This document shows positions 21,359 through 32,601 of a DNA stretch of 64,000 nt, in pieces. The position numbers and the translations under genes are program-made. Every line of letters starts with the position of its first letter. Positions within the stretch are counted from its first letter, which is position 1. The notes below the pieces were generated by a model. That model worked only from the letters and a program-made list of their open reading frames with translations, was not told where the DNA came from and ran no database searches. This DNA is from Candolleomyces eurysporus (lineage: Eukaryota; Basidiomycota; Agaricomycetes; Agaricales; Psathyrellaceae): positions 43,766 to 107,765 of the forward strand of contig JANBPK010000782.1 of the NCBI GenBank assembly GCA_027579435.1, read 5' to 3'.

Positions 21359-23129
21359 AAGATAGGTCCTCGATCAGCTTAGTCTCGTTTATTTCTTTGT
21401 GAATTTCTCTTTGGCCAGTTTTTTCTAATTTTTCCCTTTCTACAACCTGTAAGGTTTCGTCCTTGCTTTGACCTCTGTATGCATCGTCGTTGTGTACAGT
21501 ATGTCCCCTACAAGTTCCCTGATATCTCATCGTCTATTGTAAAAGTCAGAACTTTGAAAGGGCAAGTTTGAAGGCTGCAACCAGCTGAGCCTTTTTAATG
21601 CACATCGATTGTGTGTACAAGAGACGTACGAGAAAGGATATCCAAGTTGCAAGACAGAATGATTCGGACACGTCAATGAGCTCATATCAAAACGGATGAA
21701 TCCCATCACACGAATGCCACCGTCCTTCGACGACAATCACCTCTCGCCTGTCGATGCTATAGTAGCTGCATTCCCGACAGAACGATCCTGACTGCCATTG
21801 TCGAGAAGGGAAACCCAAAGAACGACCCGGAAAGGTTCCGTGCACTAGCGTTGGAGAACTGTGGACTTGAACTCACGACACTAGCCGCCCACAAACGCGT
21901 GCGAGCGCCAGGATAACGAAGATCTTGTGAACGCACACGCTCTATCTGCGTAGGATGAGGATAGCGCCAGGAGAAGGGCGAAAATGATGTCGCCGTTCAT
22001 AAGTTAGCGTCCTGGGGCTCCAGACGGGCTCTCCGGGATTCTGGACCAGCTCTCTGGGCTTGCAGTTGAGATATCTCGCTGTGAAGATGTGGGAGAGTGT
22101 TCATATCGTGCCCTCCGATCAGCGCTGAATCTAATCTCTCAAAATGGAGGTCTCCATCATCTCCTGCATGATTGATTATCGGCTTGTGTAGCTCCCGAGG
22201 GACAGCCCAGGCGGAGATTTATAGAGTTTGACCTGAGTTTAGCCGGAAGGCAATCTAGGATAGCTGACAGAAAAGATGTGTAGGCCGTCGCCCGGAATAA
22301 AGAGCATGTCCACAATGCCACTGGGATTGGTCACGCTCAATCGCGGTAATTGGGACCTTAATAGCACTTAAATGAGTCGCCTTAGTGCAAATGTCGTTAG
22401 CGTTCAAAATATATACGAATGACCTAGAGCACGCTTGGGCCTACGTACTGTATAAATTGACCATCCCAAAGGAATCAGCAACCTGGCTTTCTGTTCATAT
22501 AGTGTCGTTAAAGGAGGTCGCAGGCCCGTTATGCTATCGATGTCAAGCGCCAGTATACGTTATGGCTGGGTGTTGGTCATCGAGGAGGAGGAGTGCTGCC
22601 ATTCGAATTCAAGGGAGATTGAAAACGACATGAGTAAGTGTCAAATACGGGGAGGAGTCTAGCAGTAAGATATCTGGCGGAGATAAGAGACCCCGATAAT
22701 AGGCGCATGGTTGCAGGTCACGGTCGTCCTGTGAGAAGACCGGATCCGTCTTTAAGGAATTGGCATCTGATGTTGGAATGGAAACCTGGAAGGTTACCAT
22801 TCGTCAGTCCGCATTCAAACCAATCCAGGCTTCGTGTAGTACTTACATACTTGCTTGTCACATCCATCTGGTGTTAAAAACCCCGAAGGACCGAGTGTAT
22901 CGGTCCTATATACCCCCATGCCTTTGCTGATCGTCTCTTTTCACCTGATCACCGCTTGAAGGGGATATTGGAGTGAATTTGCGCAGATGCCGTAGAAATG
23001 CCTCATGAGGATAACGAATGACTTACGATATCTTATGCTCAATATGCTACTGGCGATCGGATGGGGCGGGTACATGCTGAGAAAAATTGTTAAGTGGGAC
23101 TAAACCTGGGGTAGAGGAGAGATAGAGCG
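21359..23129. other. Region without a clear gene
   Basis: A minus-strand frame at 21243-21530 is hydrophilic and helix-prone (for example LEKTGQREIHKEINETKLIE) and overlaps the end of the zinc-finger gene on the other strand; it might be a real exon but has no partner exons that I can find. Frames at 22385-22877 show no motif. No RNA gene or transposon terminus is evident. Confidence 0.4.
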
Positions 23130-24530
23130 CAGAATCCCAGCCACTCCCTCGCGACACCATCCACTCGAGTAGTTTACAGCTGGGTGTTAATCGTCTAGAA
23201 GGAGAACGTCTGTCACGGGATGTAAATTAGATTTGTTTATGATGCTGCCAGTAGAATAGCTCGGTCAGGAGGCTCTGAAGTTTCATGAAGCCAAGCGATT
23301 CAAGTTTTTCAACTGTGCTGTGAACGTGAACAATCGTGTAAGTATATCTCTTCTGAAAAGAATAGAGACATAAGCACGTTCGATTTACCTCATGGGTAAA
23401 GTTGTTGGGCTCGTGTCAGCGAGCGCACAGAAAGGACGGTTAATGTAAGGTTCAGAACAAGAACATACAGATAGTTTGCGCAGCACAGTGGGAAATCGTT
23501 GCAGTGCGGCTTCAAGGGTCATTTAAAACGATGTCAAGACAATATGAAACAGACTTAATATACACACGAACATCCACGCGAAATCCCAGTTTCCCTTGAA
23601 AGATCTTAAACACCCTCCTCCTTGTATCTCACCCTGTCTTCCCATTTGATCACGCCCCCACAGCCGTGCTCCGCTCTCTCTTGACCTCCAACCGAGGCCG
23701 CCAACAGCGACCTTATATCTGTTGGTTTGAGGTTGCTCCTAGATTCCGGACCCCCCATGCGCAACGCGGCCACGAGAATGCAAAGGGTCGATAGGTTCAT
23801 GATTGTCATCGGTAAAAGGAATGCTACTTGCACGTAGGTCATGCGTGCGGACCAGCCCATCACAGCATAGTCGACCAACCCCTCCACCGGGCGCCAGCAT
23901 CCCGGCGGTGGGGATTGCCGCAGTAAATGCAGCTTGAGATACGTTGTCTGTGATTCAACTGTGTGACCCTTCATGCGATATCAGGTTAAACAACTCGGAA
24001 GCTCACCACATACTCCAGGACACCCTGTATCGTTGTTGCGTACAGCGCAAGGTACCCAGGATCTTGTTCGATTTGGGGTAATTTGAAGAGTTTGATGCCG
24101 ACTGTGGCCACCGACTCTGCGAGCATGTTAGAGTTCCAACGCTGAGCCCAGCTCACCAACTCTCCAAGAATATGAGTCGACGATTGGACCAATGCGGGAT
24201 GGGTGCTCCGGTTCGCCGGTGCTGGTGAAGGTTTGGCAGCGGGATTTATGTCGGTGGTGAAATACTTCTCGATGCTACGATACGTAGCTGAAAAGATTTC
24301 AGCACGCATCGGCGACACCGTGCAGGTGACATTTCCGACAAATGTGGAATAACCTGGACCAGAGCCCCCTCAGAGATAGAGGTAATACGTGGGCCCATCC
24401 ATCTCGGAGATCTGGGGGGTGTCACTCACGCATGCCATGAAAGCTAGTCCGTTCTGCGTGCTTTCCGTGATGTTCTCTGAGCTGGCGGAGCTCGAGTCAG
24501 ACACTGGGGCCTGTCCATCTCCGCAAACCC
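23130..24530. repeat. Diverged direct duplication, copy 1 (partner 27940-30120)
   Basis: Matches 27940-30120 in the same orientation, starting at the shared segment around the words ccatccactcgag and cagctgggtgtt, and continuing through the 3' part of the large membrane protein gene. The partner contains about 780 additional bases (about 28036-28830) where this copy has only a few. The coding portion is much better conserved than the non-coding portion. Confidence 0.8.
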
Positions 24531-25844
24531 TGCGATACCGAAGCTCGCCTGACACTGCACCAGGATCAAACCAGATAGGGCTGGTTTCAGCGTAGGAGCA
24601 GGTAACATTACTCTTGAGCCCTTGCTGGTGCATAGTGTAGTTGTATGAAAGGATTCCTCTTCGTGCGCTGGAGTTGATGAAGAGGCTGTGCGACGTCCAA
24701 TTTTGCTTTAAAGCAGAGACACCGTCGGGTCCCATGGGAAGGACGCCCATCGCTGAACCAAGGACCGGGACTCCCGCTTCCGTGCCGAGCAGGCGCGGAA
24801 GGGGTTGGTGCCCTTTCAATGTAAAAATCTAGAAAGTGTGAAGGTGGGCCCGAGGAAGTGAGATTATGTTCAGGATCGTACGTTGGCGCGCCCTGAATCA
24901 AGTATATCAAGCATGGCATGCTCGGACAGACAGGTTGCTTGAGGCAATTGAGCCTCCTGACGCCGTAATATTGGTGGCGCGTCGCTAAATTGCTCCGCAG
25001 TTCCGGCTACAGGTCCCAGATATCTGTCCTGTGCCTATTTAGTAGGATAATAATGAGTGACAATTAGCTTTGGCTTGTCTTTTTAAGAGAATGTAAAACG
25101 AACCATCTGCCTGCACCAACCCGATGGATACCGGTTCCGCCCTCCAAGCCATGACACACATTGAGGGTCCTGCGATGTGAAATCAAGCTCCCATCCCTCC
25201 AGCTCTTTGATCTGAGACTTGCTAAACATAGAGGGAGAGATCAAGCTTGCTGTCCCCGACGGGATGGCTGCAAAACCACCAAGAACTGCGAAGAGGAAAA
25301 AAAACGAGCAGGGACCGTTGACACTTTTCCACAAGTGCCTTCAGATCTGATAACTCCCAAACCACACTCATGTGACGAAACGCCATGAGCGCCGACACAC
25401 CAAACACGGTGATGGTCTTATCTTTATTATGGTTGGCGATGAACTCCTGCCCATACTTTGTAATTGCCTGTCCAAACAGGAACGTCGCGGCTATGCGATT
25501 TAGGGTTCCGATGAAGGTGACGAAGGCGTTGACCAGTTGAGGGTTTTCAACGACATACTCAGCCATCCCGTTAGGCATTTGTATGCCTCCAGAAGCGCTG
25601 AACAGCCCAAGAACAGCCCATGGCCACACCAACAGGAAAAGGACGCAGACAAGGAGGAGGACATCGTTCCCTGAGATGGGAATACAGCCTACGATTGAAC
25701 TAAGCTGGGTTTCATCTCTCAAATATGAATGGGGACCGTCTCACATTTGAGGGTGGCTTTCTTATTACCGACGGATGGAGGCACATCCTCTCCAGCCGTC
25801 ATAGTACTCGATTTCTCTTTATCAATGGGGTGGCAGGGTGCCAT
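23606..25844 (-). pseudogene. Large fungal membrane protein gene, frame broken
   Basis: A multi-exon gene whose parts can be ordered on the minus strand. It has an ATG at 25844 (MAPCHPIDKEKSS), then an exon with helix DVLLLVCVLFLLVWPWAVLG. A second hydrophobic segment LFAVLGGFAAIPSGTASLIS starts an extracellular region with N-glycosylation-like sites (NWTS, NSSA, NVTC), and near the C-terminus comes the helix VAFLLPMTIMNLSTLCILVA before a basic tail ending at 23606. This architecture recurs in Agaricomycete genomes without an assigned function. Two breaks: an eight-T run near 25300 must be seven T for the frame to continue, and codon 24370-24372 is TGA where the paralogue at 29.96 kb has CGA. 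The first could be a sequencing error; the second looks like a real nonsense change. Confidence 0.65.
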
Positions 25845-25879
25845 GATGAGGACACCGACGCGAGTGTAGTAGGGTGAGC

Positions 25880-27380
25880 TGACAGGCTAAAGGGGGTCCA
25901 AGGCAAGTTGGAAAGATGCCCCTGAAACTGTTCAGGCTAGTTAAGGGATCCATTAACGCTCCCCATGCAGCGTTGCCCATACCAAGCTTATGCATCACCT
26001 GGCATGTGGCACGCCACATTGGCACCTTGAATGTTCTAGCTGCGCCAATGGGACCATCTAATTACCCTGATAAGGCTACTTCGGCGCGATCTCTGTCTGA
26101 GTTGTCCGGGATAGGATAGATAACACTCAGGCGCTTACAACAAACGCGCATATTCTATTTGGTTGCAGAATAGTACAAATAAACCTAAGCCAAATTCGGT
26201 AGGGGAAGTCAACCGCCTGGGCAAAAAGCATCAAGATCCGTAATCAATCTTTGTACATGGACTTCATACCCTTTTGAACAACTGCCATGGGAAATCGTTG
26301 CAAATACCTCAAGAGAGAAGAAATGAAGTCTAGCGCCGTTGCAAGAGTGAACGAGGTCATAGCGCTACACTATTGGCAGCATACTATTTGTGGTTGCAGC
26401 TGAAATGCAGCTCACTTGGGCATAGTTTTATGTGTACAGCTCTACAACCAAACAAAATCAAGTACGAAGGTGTGAGCAAAGTGGGTTTATCGGTTAGTTG
26501 GTTGCTGCATAAGGCAACATCAGCGAGCATCCCTAGGTATACGAGTCAGCTGTCGCAAGTACTTGACATTCAAGTTTGCATTCAGTGTGCTGAATCCTGC
26601 GTGATACACATTGATTTTGTAGATTGCAGGCGGGGAGAAAACGGTCGACGATATTCGACGGTGGGAACGCGTGTCAAGCTCGAGGATGCTTCATTTGGTT
26701 TGTTGTCCACCATTGGATAAATGAGACACTTGGGCGCTCAGACTCGGACGCTGTCAGATAGCACTAGTGGAGAATGGGCCACAAGGCATTTCAACTTACT
26801 TGGAAAGCCTTGACCAAAGAAAAGAGCATGGAGGAAAGGAAAAAGGACAGAATCTCGGCGAAAGCTTGCAATTGGCACGCGAGAGAGAATTGATGAAATG
26901 GACCGTTACACTTTCACTTGAAGGATGCATCACTGCTGTAAGCTACCGTTTCAAGAAGAAATATATCTTTACCGCTCTTTACCGTTATAAATGTCCCGGA
27001 CCCCCGCTATGATCGTGAACAGCGAGTGAGATAAAATTGATGAAAGACCATTACACTCCTACATTGAGGATCCATCACTGTTGTAAGCTATTGCTTTAAG
27101 AAGGACTATATCTTTACCGTCATAAATGTGCCGGACCCCGCTATGATCGTGGACAGCACCTTCTGACCTGGAGTCGTGCGAACCAGCCAAACTCTAATAA
27201 TTAAAGTTTAATACAGAAAGGTGTAATATGATCCGCGTATAAGTACACTAGTCAACCAGCTGGATTCCCTCGAGGCGATAATTGGGTAGGAGATGAAACT
27301 ACTTGGTACGATATTTTACGACTTGAAGCTTGATAGCCTTCTCAACGGTTATAAAGTACATAAATAGCCTGACATGAACG
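25880..27380. repeat. Diverged duplication of non-coding DNA, copy 1 (partner 35105-36905)
   Basis: Alignable with 35105-36905 in the same orientation in several blocks: around the words cctgaaactgt and cttatgcatc (25.92-26.03 and 35.13-35.25 kb), gtccgggataggatagataa (26.1 and 36.07 kb), gtgggaacgcgt (26.66 and 36.27 kb), gaaatggacc (26.9 and 36.49 kb), and the final block ending cataaatagcc-gacatga. Substitutions and indels are frequent, so this duplication is older than that at 1-3253. No protein-coding function is evident in either copy. Confidence 0.75.
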
Positions 27381-27389
27381 GATACATGG

Positions 27390-28830
27390 AAGGGGCCTAC
27401 ACCTTAAACTTCCGAGAAGAAGCGGGATATACAGCATCAGGGCCGTGCCAAAAGCTGCTGTGAAGACAATCGACAGGATCTTCAACGTCGTGGTGCTCGT
27501 CCCAGAGAAGCTGTAGCACTTGTCGAAGGATCAGTGGTCGTTGATTGGTCACTGAATGCCCTCCAATGTAGAAAGTGTCCAATACAACATAGCTCCCGCT
27601 TCCTAGATCTGTATCGTGCACAATTTGGAGTTTGTGCTTCAAGAAGGAGAATATAAGAGGTTGCCATAGACGGACGTTTATATGGGTGGAACGATCTGCG
27701 GGATATGGACGAAGGTAGATGCTGGTGAGTTTTTGAGAGTGAAGCCCATGTCGATGTTCGAGGTTGTGTCTGTTGACCTTGCAAGTGTCAAGGTCCCGAT
27801 GACTGTAAGAGTTGCCTAGAAGAGCCTGTTTCATGAGCGGAAAGGAAAAGATGACCAAAGTGTCGAGCAAATTAAAAGAAATTGAGACTCACAGTGGCTC
27901 CCGGAGTGGCACTATATGTCGTCGTATTCATGTTTTCGATCCCAGCCACTCCCCCTCGAAACCATCCACTCGAGTGGGTTACAGCTGGGTGTTGATCGTC
28001 GAGAAGCAGAATGTCGGTCGCGGGCTGCATATTACATGTGTGTTGGCAAAAACGAAGAACACAGCGGATTTGGACAGTGAGACGCGCCGTTGAGATCGAG
28101 GACCTCTATAAGTTCCTGGAAGCCAACCGTCGCAGGGCCTCAGCACTCACGAGGCTTATTCTGATTGGGAAAAGGTGGATCCAAAACGCACCAGTCGACA
28201 GTCGGACTGAAGGAGGTTATGCGTTGGGTCTGAGGCTCCGGCATGTAAGACTCGAGAGAGACAAGACCCAGGCCAAAGGCGTACCATGAGAAGGGCCAGA
28301 ACGAGCCTGCGTCCATAGTAGTGGGTGATTTGTGTTGATCATAGCTCGCTCTTCACAGCTTTGAATTCGGAGTCATTGGCGAGTGAGCTTGCAGGTGGAT
28401 AGCAATCCGAGGATACGACAGGTATATCCAGGTGTTTGAAGTCCGGGTGGAAACACCCCACTGTGCTTCGCGACGATCGACTTGAGCCCCTGAGGAAATG
28501 GACGAAGCAGGGTCGGCAGAAAGTGAAAAGACCCATGATAAGGAGAATGTAGCCATGTGCCTGACACGAAGCTCAAGGTATTGGGTGTTGTTGGTGGAGA
28601 GTTGAATCGAACCGCCGCTTGGGTGGCTGTGCCTTTCTTGACCATAGGCTTCTGGCGATAACAAACGCATCCGAGGCCAAACGTCGAACTAGGTGTTGAA
28701 CGTTGAACTCCCGTTGGTTTTGGTTCCGAGGACTCCTGTTCCGAGGACTCCTGTACTCGGGTACTTGTACCCCAGTGCGCCAATGCGCATTCGAGTCCTC
28801 GAAATTTTGCCGCGCGACGCAACGGCCTAG
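27390..28830. other. Unrecognised sequence, open frames without motif
   Basis: Minus-strand frames at 27397-27870 and 28339-28822 are open for 150 codons or so but show no domain, helix pattern or convincing splice partners. Part of this stretch (28036-28830) is the segment absent from the otherwise matching copy at 23.2 kb, so it is either an insertion here or a deletion there. Confidence 0.4.
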
Positions 28831-30120
28831 TTCGTTGCTAGGAGAGTAGCTCAGTCAGGAGGTTTTGAGGCATCATGAAACCAAAAGATTCAAGGTTTTG
28901 AACTCTGCTTTGAACCTGAACAACTGTGTAAGTATGTCCCTCTTCCGGTGAGAATAGAGAGCTAACCTTGACACTCCACATGTCTCTTGAGCGAAGTTGT
29001 CAAGCTTGTGTCAGCGAGTGCGCAGAAAGGACTGGCAATGCAAGGCCCAGAACAAGAACATACGGATGATTAATCAGAACAGCGGGACACCTTACTCGCT
29101 CGAAAGTAGCGAGTGTTGCAGTGAAGCCGGCATCAAGGGATATTACAGCGACATTGAGACAATAGTCCATCCGAGCATATAGAAGAAAGCCTAGTCCCCC
29201 TTCAGATATCCTAAACATCCTCCTCTCGGTACGTCACTCTATCTCCCCATTTGATCATATCTACACAGTCGTGCTCCGCTCTCCCCTGACTTCTAACCGA
29301 CGCTGCTACCAGCGACCTTGTATCTGTTGGTTCGAAGTTGCTCCTGTACTCGAAATCCCCCATGCGCAACGCGGCCACAAGGATGCAAAGGGTCGATAGG
29401 TTCATGATTGTCATCGGTAAAAGGAATGCTACTTGCACGTAGGTCATACGGGCGAACCAGCCCATCACAGTATACTCAACCAGCCCCTCCACCGTGCGCC
29501 AGCATCCCGCCGGTGGGGATTGATGCATTAAATGCAGTCTGAGATATGTTGCCTGTGATTCAATTGTGTGACCCTTCACGCGATATCAGGTTTAAAAGCT
29601 CGGAAACTCACCACATACTCCAGGACACCCTGTATCGTTGCTGCGTACAGCGCAAGGTACCCAGGGTCCTGTTCGATTTGGGGTAATTCGAAGAGTTTGA
29701 CGCCGACTGTGGCAACTGACTCTGCGATCATGTTAGAGTTCCAACGCTGAGCCCAGCTCACCAACTCTCCAAGAATATGAGTCGACGATTGGACCAATGC
29801 GGGATGGGTGCTCCGGTTCGCCAGTGCTGGTGAAGGTTTGGCAGCGGGATTTATCTCGGTGGTGAAATATTTCTCGATGCTACGATACGTAGCTGAAAAA
29901 ATTTCAGCACGCATTGGAGACACCGTGCAGGTGAGATTCCCGACAAATGTGGAATAACCTGGACCAGAGCCCCCTCGCAGATAGAGGTAATACATAGGCC
30001 CATCCATCTCGGAGGACTGGGTGATGTCATCCATGCACGCCATAAAAGCCAGTCCGTTCCCCGTGTTATCCACGACCATGTATCCTGAGCTGATCGAGCT
30101 CAAATTAGACAATGAGGCCT
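27940..30120. repeat. Diverged direct duplication, copy 2
   Basis: Partner of 23130-24530, with an extra segment of about 780 bases at 28036-28830. It ends abruptly near 30120, inside what would be the extracellular region of the membrane protein gene. Confidence 0.8.
29211..30120 (-). pseudogene. 5'-truncated paralogue of the membrane protein gene at 23.6-25.8 kb
   Basis: Carries the same last two coding pieces: 30112-29576 with the TYRSIEKYFTT and HPALVQSSTHILGELVSWAQ stretches, and 29579-29211 with helix VAFLLPMTIMNLSTLCILVA and a basic tail. The frame is open through the position where the other copy has TGA (CGA here). The N-terminal half is missing: similarity ends near 30120, and upstream DNA is unrelated. 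Coding identity to the other copy is high compared with the flanks, so either the copy is recent or the coding part was constrained or converted. It cannot encode the full protein. Confidence 0.8.
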
Positions 30121-30887
30121 GTCCACCAGGGCGTTGATCTGGCTTGCCCTTTCGGTGTCGTCACTCAAACATGAAATCACACAAATTTTACTCATATATA
30201 CGGTGTGATCACTCATAGAGGAGGCAATCTTGGCCATCAAATGTCGCATTGAAAAATAAGAGGTAGTTGCTTCCTAGTTAAATCATCCCTCTGCAACTTT
30301 CTCGGTGACTAACTGCGGGAAAAATATGTCATTTCTGAGAAGTCAGAGGGTCAAACACTCCCAGAAAATTAGTTCAATACCTTATATGGCTCTGAATGCA
30401 GCCAGAGAACGTCTCCTTTGACTATAGATGATTTGAGTAAGACTTATAAATCATCAACCATGCCAACGCAGAAATGTTAACTTACGCTGGTAGCGTAAGT
30501 TAACAACAAGTTAACTTGTTCCCAACTTGGATTAACTTGTTTTCAACTTGGATTAACTTGATTTACTTGACGCTAACATGGGTCTAACTTGAATACCGTA
30601 ACCTTGATTTAAGGGCAAAGAACAGCGAGGAGGACAAATAACCGTGGGCCAACCAAGCTCACATACCCGTCCCCACGGCTTTGACGCTGGCATGAGCATC
30701 TCGTTGCAGGACAAATGTTCAAGGCTGCTCTAGCCCTCTAGCACTGAAACGATACCAAGCTCCAACTGACAGTGGCAATACCAAACTCGACAGAACAACA
30801 CTGAGATTGAATCTACCGAACAACATTAGACACAAAGCATACATTTACATTTAATACGACTACAGCAGCAACACGTAATAAGACCTC
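30121..30887. repeat. Spacer with perfect hairpin and short repeats
   Basis: GTTAACTTACGCT-GGT-AGCGTAAGTTAAC at 30476-30504 is a perfect 13-bp inverted repeat with a 3-base loop. It is followed by repeats of caacttggattaacttg and variants up to about 30600. No gene is visible. Confidence 0.7.
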
Positions 30888-32240
30888 CTACCCTTCATCT
30901 GACAACACCTCATTTCCATCCTTGTCGATCAACGCGTAGTACGCCCCCTTGTACTTCCTTCGCTTTGCACTTGGCCGTGTAGCTCTCTCTTCCAACACCT
31001 CTCGCTTTTCAGATTGCAAGCGTGAGCGTAAATGTCGTGCTGGGGCTGGTTGATTTGGGCTGGGTAACACAGTGAAAACGGGCGAAAAATGCAGGATTTG
31101 TTCGGGCTTCGGTGATGGGACCGAGCCTCCAGGTGGGACAGGACGAGGACGAGGACGAGGAGTTCCAGGTGGAATGATGATGAAGCGACGGAGCTCACGG
31201 GGAAGGGCAGGCAATGGTCGCAAGCCAGGAACAATCTCTGCGAGTCCCAGATCTGTTGGAGTTGTTGGAAAGCTGAATGACTGAGCACCAGGAAGAATTG
31301 GGAGAATCGGGGAGGTTTCTGGGGTAACGTCGACAATAGTGGACCTGACAACTCGCCTAAGTGCTCCAACCGTACCCTCCAAAGATAGGACACGGGTATC
31401 CACAACACTTGGAATCGACGCAGCGTAAGCTTGCTCATACCTAGTGGGGGCCCGTACCAACCGTCCTTTGTATGCATTCCTCTCCAGATCCGACAATGAA
31501 CATTCAACCTCATCTCCTAAAGCTCCGTGATAGGCGAATAGAAAAATGAGGTTATCGTCTCCCGCTGTCCTTCCCATATGAAAGCGAGCCACGACGACAT
31601 GGAAAAGAATAGACGCGACTTGTGAAACGACATGGTGGTGTGCAGCATTGAAGGTGTTTGTAGCCCTTGACGCCTTCTCAACAATCGAAAGAAATGGCTC
31701 TATGTGTTGACGATGAGCCGGAAGAAGGGGAAAGTTGAATGCCATGGCGAAGTTGACGACGGCGGTGACAGGATCCTGGGTCCCAGAAATGGTCGATTCC
31801 TTCAGCCAGTGCGTGAGTATGGACCAGATACGATGAGGCCGGCGACCGTCAAGAATATCGAGAATTGCGAGTGATGAGTTGTGGAGAGCCGTGACAAGGG
31901 CCGGATCATGGAGTTCGGGATCGTCTTCATCAACCGCGCTATTCTGGAGAATGGAAGGGATAGCGATAGTGCCCATGACATCCTGTGACAGTTCATAATT
32001 AAGATAGGCGATATAGCAAAATAGAACCCGTCAAGTAACGCTCACCAAATTCTTTTTCATGAATTCGACGAGATCGCAAGTATATCTGGCTGTGAGGGTT
32101 GTCGGTTTTGCAAACGCCCACATACAACTTATCCTAGTCTTAGTGCGCGACGAGGGTTTGTCAAGGCACTGTACCTCATGTCGAGATACCATGCATTAAT
32201 TCTGGTAATGTGGGTCTGATTCTCAATGCTTTTCTTGTTC
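30888..32240 (-). CDS. Hypothetical basidiomycete protein
   Basis: The main exon runs from about 31979 to 30888 and ends DGNEVLSDEG. Two upstream exons fit: about 32097-32044 (YTCDLVEFMKKNL, donor GTGAGC) and 32174-32135 region (INAWYLDM and then ISCMWAFAKPTTL after the intron). The start is not resolved and lies near or above 32240. The protein is about 400 residues: a helical N-terminal two-thirds without membrane segments, then a Pro/Arg-rich linker (PPGTPRPRPRPVPPGG) and a basic tail with SAKRRKYKGA, a possible nuclear signal, followed by an ALIDKDGNEV motif. I recall similar proteins in mushrooms but no domain name. Function unknown. Confidence 0.6.
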
Positions 32241-32601
32241 AGTGCAGCTGACGAGTTCGAAATACCAGTGCAACACTCGTCGGTTTGTCATTTTTGCATT
32301 TGGTCTACGGCTCATCGCACGGGCTCAATTAGACTCTACAGCTAGCCAACGGGACCACTCGAACGACGTAAGTGAGCCTTGTTCAAAGCAACTTGGACAG
32401 AAGTTTCTCCGAATCCGACGATATCAGGACGACCGTCTCCCCGGCTAGGAATCGAAGGTGTCGCTCCCGTCGGTACCCACCCGCGCTGAAGCCAAACTGG
32501 GGAAGGGCGAGGTGTGGAGTTGTGAAAGTACCGTTTCCGTTGTTCAGCGAAAGGAGGACACCGGCATCCCCAAACCCGATGATATCGACGTAATATCCAG
32601 A

